Part shown: piece after piece, positions 59,628-64,000 of the stretch
Numbering within the stretch: the stretch's first letter is position 1
Layout of the letters: each line of letters begins with the position of its first letter
From: RHLJ01 sp048058975
Lineage (GTDB): Bacteria > Bacteroidota > Rhodothermia > Balneolales > Balneolaceae
Length of the DNA stretch: 64,000 nucleotides
Assembly: GCA_048058975.1 (NCBI GenBank)
Contig: JBLLNP010000001.1
Span: forward strand, 324,536-388,535
Reading direction: 5' to 3'
The notes under the pieces: model-generated
Seen by the model: only the letters and a program-made list of their open reading frames with translations
Told to the model about the DNA's origin: nothing
Database searches by the model: none
Program-made: the position numbers and the translations under genes

Positions 59628-60806
59628 TTATAATTTCTTTTCAAAAATCTGTCTCATCATATTTTCGTATTCTGGGGTTAGCTCTACTTTTCGGCGCGCC
59701 ATCATAGCTTTCATTACTTCGACGGCTTTATCAAATCTAAATACCGGATTTTCTTTACCGTCTAGCCATGTAAAAGAAGGAATGTATTTCTGAGGAAACT
59801 CAGAGGTAAAAATATTCGATGAAACCCCACAGGTTGTTCCTGTACTTAGCATTGAGTTTATGGATGTTTTTGAATGATCACCCATTACAGTGCCGAAAAA
59901 TTGAAATCCGATGTTATACATCTTCTTTGTTTCCCAATCCTGGATACGAACAAAATCGTAATTGTTTTTCAGGTTAGAAGTATTAGAATCTGCTCCCATG
60001 TTGCACCATTGACCTAACAAAGAGTTCCCAACAAAACCATCATGTGCCTTATTCGAAAATGAGTGGAAAATGGAATGATAAACCTCTCCTCCAACTTTAC
60101 AAACCGGCCCAATAGTTGACGCCCCATAAATTCTGGCACTCATTTTAACAGTTGCCCCATCACAAATAGCAGCAGGACCTTTTATAATACTGCCAGCTTC
60201 AAGGGTAACACTATCTCCAATGTAAACTGGTCCAGAGTCCCCCATAATAATTACTCCAGGCTCAATTACAGCACTATCAGAAATGAATACTTTCTCTGGT
60301 TTAGAAATGATTACATGTTCAATATGGTTACCCAGAAAAGACTTGGCTTTAACTAGCTTAATATCGCTTTCAATTTCATGGCTATTATACTCTAATAAGT
60401 CCCAGAGATAGGTAAGAATCTTTGGTTTAAAAGAAGTTTCAGAAGGAGTTAGTTTTGTTTTTATCTCATCAAAAGTCAAAAAATTTTGAAACCGATATGC
60501 AAGAAGCGTGTTACCTGAATAAAGCGCATCACCTGATTTTAACTTACAAATAGATTCGGCTAATTCGCTAGAAGGAAGCATCCGAGAATTAATATAATGG
60601 CATTCTTCTGTTCCTAGCGGGGTATGCGAAGGAAAAACTTCTTTGAGGTGGTCATCAATTAACCAATAACATTGCTCTGGTTTTAGAATACTTTCCCATT
60701 TCTCCTTTATTGTTAGAATTCCGATCCTTAAATCCCATATAGGTCGGGTCAATGTGAGTGGCTTAAAATGGCGGGCATTGGAATCATCAAAAAAATAAAT
60801 CCGCAT
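59628..60806 (-). CDS. GlmU-like bifunctional nucleotidyltransferase/acetyltransferase, Bacteroidota alternative type
   Basis: A 392-residue protein. The N-terminus IYFFDDSNARHFKPLTLTRPIWDLRIGILTIKEKW lacks the usual GlmU GxGTRM loop and matches the alternative GlmU group of Bacteroidota (UDP-GlcNAc diphosphorylase/glucosamine-1-phosphate acetyltransferase-like). The C-terminal half (about 185-330) is a left-handed beta-helix with hexapeptide repeats such as ISDSAVIEPGVIIMGDSGPVYIG. Divergent glmS, 83 bp away, supplies the preceding intermediate (glucosamine 6-phosphate), which supports a role in UDP-GlcNAc synthesis. It is convergent with the pseudokinase gene, whose stop is directly adjacent. 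Confidence 0.8.
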   Translation of the reverse strand: MRIYFFDDSNARHFKPLTLTRPIWDLRIGILTIKEKWESILKPEQCYWLIDDHLKEVFPSHTPLGTEECHYINSRMLPSSELAESICKLKSGDALYSGNTLLAYRFQNFLTFDEIKTKLTPSETSFKPKILTYLWDLLEYNSHEIESDIKLVKAKSFLGNHIEHVIISKPEKVFISDSAVIEPGVIIMGDSGPVYIGDSVTLEAGSIIKGPAAICDGATVKMSARIYGASTIGPVCKVGGEVYHSIFHSFSNKAHDGFVGNSLLGQWCNMGADSNTSNLKNNYDFVRIQDWETKKMYNIGFQFFGTVMGDHSKTSINSMLSTGTTCGVSSNIFTSEFPQKYIPSFTWLDGKENPVFRFDKAVEVMKAMMARRKVELTPEYENMMRQIFEKKL

Positions 60807-60889
60807 TTGTATAAAATTAGGTTAAAATGCCATGTACTTAATATTTATATTCAAATCTAAACAATTAGTACCTTAATTAATAAAGAAGT

Positions 60890-62726
60890 ATGTGTGGAAT
60901 TGTAGGTTATATAGGAAATAATCAAGCCAAAGACGTGGTAATAAGAGGCTTGAAAAGACTGGAATATCGGGGATATGATTCAGCTGGGATCGCTATGATA
61001 AATGGAAGCCTGTCTGTAAAGAAGTGCAAGGGCAAAGTGGTAGCATTAGAGCAGTTGATTAATGGAGATAAAAACGCAACAATTGCAATTGGTCATACAA
61101 GATGGGCAACTCACGGAGAGCCAAATGATACTAATTCACATCCTCATGTAAGTTCATCTGGGAAACTAGCATTAGTGCATAATGGAATCATCGAAAACTA
61201 TAATGCTTTAAAACAAAAACTGGAGCAAATAGGGTATAAGTTCTATTCAGAAACAGATACAGAAATAGTAGCAAAACTGATAGAAAGTTTTTTAGATAAA
61301 GACGCGTCTTTAGAATTGGTAAAAGCGGTACAATTGGCACTTGCTCAAATCCGTGGAACGTACGGGCTTGCAATCCTTCATGAAGATTACCCAGATACTA
61401 TTGTAGTTGCGAGAAAGGGATCACCCTTATTAATTGGAATTGGAGAAGGGGAAATGCTTATAGCTTCGGATGCTTCTGCAGTAGCTGAATACACCGATAA
61501 GGTTGTTTATTTGGATGATGGTGAACTTGCGGTCATTAAAAAAGATGAGTACCAAGTTATTAATGCACATGATATTGAACTCACAAAAGAAGTCCACGAA
61601 CTGGCAATGAGCCTGGAAGAAATAGAGAAGGGAGGCTACCCTTTCTTTATGTTGAAAGAGATTTTTGAGCAACCTAAAACCATTTCCGACAGCCTGAGAG
61701 GTCGTCTTAATGTGGAAGATGGCACGATTACTTTAGGGGGGCTTTCTAAAGTGATGGATAAGTTGGTGAATGCTAAACGTATTATAATAGCTGCCTGTGG
61801 TACAAGTTGGCATTCTGCCTTAGTAGGGGAGTATTTATTTGAAGGGCTGGCAAAAACACCGGTAGAAGTGGAATATGCTTCTGAATTCAGATATAAGGAT
61901 CCGATCATTAATGAAGATGATGTTTTGATTGTTATTTCTCAAAGCGGCGAAACGGCAGATACACTTGCAGCCCTTCGTGAAGCAAAAGAAAAGGGGGCTA
62001 CTGTATTAGGGATAGTAAATGTGGTAGGCTCAACCATAGCTAGAGAAACAGACGGTGGAGTATATTTACATGCTGGTCCTGAGATTGGTGTGGCATCTAC
62101 AAAAGCATTTACCGGGCAGGTTACCGTACTTGCTTTAATAGCTCTTAGCTTGGCACAGCATAAAAACTCTATTAGCAAAGAATATTCAACACGGATAATT
62201 AAGGCACTATCAAAAATTCCATCACAGATTGAAGAAATTCTTCAGCAAAGTGAGGTCATAGAAAAAATAGCGAACCTTTTTACTTACGCTCCTAATTTTT
62301 TATATCTGGGAAGATCGTATAGTTTTCCGGTTGCTCTTGAAGGGGCATTGAAATTGAAAGAGATTTCGTATATCCATGCGGAAGGCTATCCCGCAGCAGA
62401 AATGAAACATGGTCCCATTGCCTTAATAGAATGAAATGATGCCTGTAGTAGTAATCGCTTCAACAAAGCATACCAACGATAAAATGGTTAGTAATGTAGA
62501 AGAAGTAAAAGCCCGAAAAGGAAGAATTATTGCTATAACTTCTCCCTCCAATGAAGAAGTAAAAGATTTGGCGGAGTTCAGTTGCACGATTCCGGAAACG
62601 GAAGATGTACTTTCTCCCTTATTAAGTGTAATACCTTTGCAGTTACTCTCATATTATATAGCGGTTAATCGTGGTTGTGATGTTGATCAGCCCAGAAATC
62701 TGGCTAAAAGTGTAACTGTAGAGTAA
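60890..62726 (+). pseudogene. glmS: Glutamine--fructose-6-phosphate transaminase, frame broken by one base near 62430
   Basis: Two frames together give one full-length GlmS (about 611 residues), which makes glucosamine 6-phosphate. Residues 1-514 (60890-62434): Cys2 nucleophile in MCGIVGYIG, glutaminase domain with HTRWATHGEPND, then two SIS domains starting IIIAACGTSWHS. The frame ends at TGA 62432 after HGPIALIE. The rest, starting MMPVVVIAS at 62436 and ending DQPRNLAKSVTVE, is the missing C-terminus in the +1 frame. Removing one A from GAATG at 62429-62433 restores I-D-E-M-M-P-V, the family consensus. As glmS is normally essential, a sequence error is likelier than real inactivation; programmed frameshifting is a third option. 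Confidence 0.88.
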
Positions 62727-63126
62727 AAGCTTAATTGTTTCTGAAATTATTTTTATTAAGGCTTGTTCAGTAAAATTAACAACCTGTAGCCTTTATGAAA
62801 ACGGGAAGCGCTTTTTCGCCTAAAAAAAGGCTGTGGATAACTTGTTTTTGGGTAAAAAATTTAGTTCCATTGCTTCTCTGTATAAATCTCTCTGTGAAAA
62901 GAAATAATGAATAACTGGAAGACCATAATCTTTAAGATTGTAGTATTGGTTTTGGTAACTATCGTAATTTTTACTGGCTAGAAACTACATCAAAAACTGG
63001 AAGGGTTAAGAATAAGGTTACCAATGTAACTGAAGGGAAAGAAGTGTATGCTTCAAATTTTAAAGAACTTTGTTTCTAATAATTCTATTTTGAGCACTAA
63101 ATAATTAATTCATATAGTCAAGAACA
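62727..63126. other. 400-bp intergenic region with a small membrane ORF and no other recognised gene
   Basis: Contains the 24-codon ORF described below and AT-rich sequence. A TTGTTTTTGGG and TGTATAAAT pair near 62840-62885 could be promoter parts. No strong terminator after glmS is visible. Confidence 0.5.
62907..63079 (+). CDS. Small membrane protein ORF, probably interrupted by a homopolymer length change
   Basis: ATG 62907 opens a frame whose first 23 codons encode a hydrophobic segment (IIFKIVVLVLVTIVIF) before TAG at 62979. If the run of five T at about 62968-62972 contained six, the frame would continue as YWLETTSKTGRVKNK and end at TAA 63077-63079, giving a 57-residue protein with one membrane helix and a soluble tail. 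I do not recognise it. Either the short product, the merged product or neither may be real. A one-base homopolymer change like that suspected in glmS is possible. Confidence 0.35.
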
Positions 63127-63471
63127 GTGGAAATAGACCTCTCTTATTTAGAAGATATTACCGGTGGAGACAAAGAGATGATGCTGGAAATGCTAAATCT
63201 TTTTTTAGAAGATATACCTTCACAAGTAGAATTGATTAAAACAGCTGTTGAAGAAAAAAATTTGAAAGCCGTGGGAACAGAAAGCCACAAGCTTAAGCCG
63301 GCGCTTCAATATGTTGGCTTTAATGAAATGTATGAATTGGTTAAGGAACTTGAAATAATTGGTAAATCAGGTGATAAGCACGAGGAAGCAAAAAAAATAA
63401 TGCCTGCCCTAGAAGAGCAGTTGAAAATAAGCCTGCCACTACTGGAAAAAACAGCAAAGAAGTTTAGCTGA
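63127..63471 (+). CDS. HPt (histidine phosphotransfer) domain protein
   Basis: A 114-residue four-helix protein with the phosphotransfer histidine in GTESHKLKPALQYVG (about His55). HPt proteins relay phosphate between receiver domains, and single-domain ones often serve hybrid kinases or orphan receivers. No ATG precedes the helical core; GTG 63127 is the start, with an in-frame TAG shortly upstream. The PAS kinase system at 53.3-59.6 kb is the nearest source of receivers (Rcp1-like and pseudokinase receivers). Its 3' end overlaps the convergent acetyltransferase gene by 8 nt. Confidence 0.87.
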   Translation: MEIDLSYLEDITGGDKEMMLEMLNLFLEDIPSQVELIKTAVEEKNLKAVGTESHKLKPALQYVGFNEMYELVKELEIIGKSGDKHEEAKKIMPALEEQLKISLPLLEKTAKKFS

Positions 63472-63913
63472 TTTTTTTTAATACCATTTGAAGATGATCA
63501 ATATCATCAACTACATACACCTTTCCCTCTTCTGCAAATCCAAACTGTTTGTAATAATTCTTTAAGGCCGCCTGGGCCTCAATACGAATATCAGTGTCTT
63601 CAAATAACTCAAAGGTTCTGCTAATGCCGGACTTGATGAGCTCTTTTCCCAGCTGTCCTCCACGAAAATCCGGAGATACAACAATCCGACCGATTGAGGC
63701 TTCCTTATATTTAATGCCGGGGGCGAATATTCTAAGATAGGCGGCAAGAACATCCCCCTCATACATAAGTAAGTGATAAGCTTTACTATCAGAGTTATCC
63801 ATATCCTTGTACAAACAATTTTGCTCGATCATAAATATATCCTGTCTCAACTTAAGGATATCATATAATTGAGCAGGAGTAAGTTTTTCAAACTCGGCTA
63901 ATAGAGTGGTCAT
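63464..63913 (-). CDS. ElaA-like GNAT family N-acetyltransferase
   Basis: A 149-residue acetyltransferase. LYDILKLRQDIFMIEQNCLYKDMDNSD at the N-terminus is characteristic of the ElaA group, and IGRIVVSPDFRGGQLGKELI supplies the acetyl-CoA pyrophosphate loop (R-G-G-Q-L-G). The acceptor substrate of ElaA proteins is unknown. Start ATG 63913, no signal peptide. The last 87 bp of the window, beyond the start, hold no feature that I can identify. Confidence 0.88.
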   Translation of the reverse strand: MTTLLAEFEKLTPAQLYDILKLRQDIFMIEQNCLYKDMDNSDSKAYHLLMYEGDVLAAYLRIFAPGIKYKEASIGRIVVSPDFRGGQLGKELIKSGISRTFELFEDTDIRIEAQAALKNYYKQFGFAEEGKVYVVDDIDHLQMVLKKIS

Positions 63914-64000
63914 CTTTTTTTTGATTGAAGGTAAACAAAATCGAAAGTTCTTCGTAGTAATGCCCTGACTTTTAACAAAAATCTACCATTATGATTTGGG

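Noticed and set aside
1..64000. tRNA or rRNA genes, CRISPR arrays, insertion sequences and prophage
   Set aside because: I saw no TPsiC-arm patterns, regularly spaced repeats, transposases, integrases or phage structural genes.

Overview
The window is 64 kb of bacterial chromosome at roughly 40 % GC. Several features point to the Balneolota and related members of the Bacteroidota/Rhodothermota branch: a type-IX-secretion (Por) sorting domain of the NYPNPFNP kind on a secreted redoxin, TonB receptors with carboxypeptidase-like N-terminal domains, a Bacteroidota-type alternative GlmU, weak or absent Shine-Dalgarno sequences, and a dcw cluster without murF and ddl. The assignment is inference from gene content. 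I see no prophage, transposase, CRISPR array, rRNA or tRNA gene.

Layout. 1-8.8 kb: the 3' half of gltX, a lipoprotein PBP4 (dacB), NhaC antiporter, an NRDE protein, then an operon of a membrane SpoIIE-type phosphatase, a periplasmic thioredoxin-like protein and a DtxR/MntR-family regulator, followed by a DoxX-like protein. 8.9-14.5 kb: a minus-strand envelope redox/metal locus with a TlpA thioredoxin, a DUF6029-like outer-membrane barrel with a C-terminal cysteine pair, two paralogous CPHC redoxins (one lipoprotein, one T9SS-exported) and a TonB receptor with a CxxC in its plug, preceded by a 34-bp perfect palindrome. 14.6-24.6 kb: a TolB-like propeller lipoprotein, SGNH hydrolase, AhpD-like protein, MutS2, PhzF-like isomerase, TauE/SafE permease and GT4 glycosyltransferase, with many short intergenic repeats between them. 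24.7-40.2 kb: the minus-strand division and cell-wall cluster mraZ-rsmH-ftsL-ftsI-murE-mraY-murD-ftsW-murG-murC-ftsQ-ftsA-ftsZ, with three MraZ boxes at its promoter and an unassigned structured RNA candidate after ftsZ. 40.3-47.3 kb: a P1 peptidase, a B12/radical-SAM protein, and the methionine genes metX, an OsmC gene and metY. 47.6-53.2 kb: tricorn-like protease, era, pdxJ and an NlpC/P60 lipoprotein. 53.3-63.5 kb: a large multi-PAS sensor kinase, an Rcp1-like response regulator, a receiver-GAF-HisKA_2 protein with a degenerate ATPase domain, and an HPt protein, with an alternative glmU and a frameshifted glmS between them.

The most striking element is the leader of metY. A 24-codon open reading frame holds a run of cysteine and methionine codons. 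It is followed by four mutually complementary segments in the 1:2:3:4 order of a trp-type attenuator (AAGCCC, GGGCTT, AAGCCC, GGGCTT plus a U run). Directly after it comes a complete SAM-I riboswitch with its own terminator. Sulfur assimilation into homocysteine would thus be read through two serial gates, one sensing aminoacyl-tRNA supply and the other SAM. The loop of the first terminator is perfectly complementary over 10 nt to the 5' edge of the riboswitch, so the two devices may also communicate.

The second candidate system is the redox/metal locus at 7.1-14.5 kb. Redox-active cysteines appear to be placed in the periplasm, in the barrel, on a lipoprotein and on an exported protein, next to an Mn-type DtxR regulator. 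Two small coding breaks near the right end (glmS and a small membrane ORF) both fit one-base length errors in A or T runs, so sequence error should be excluded before biology is inferred.
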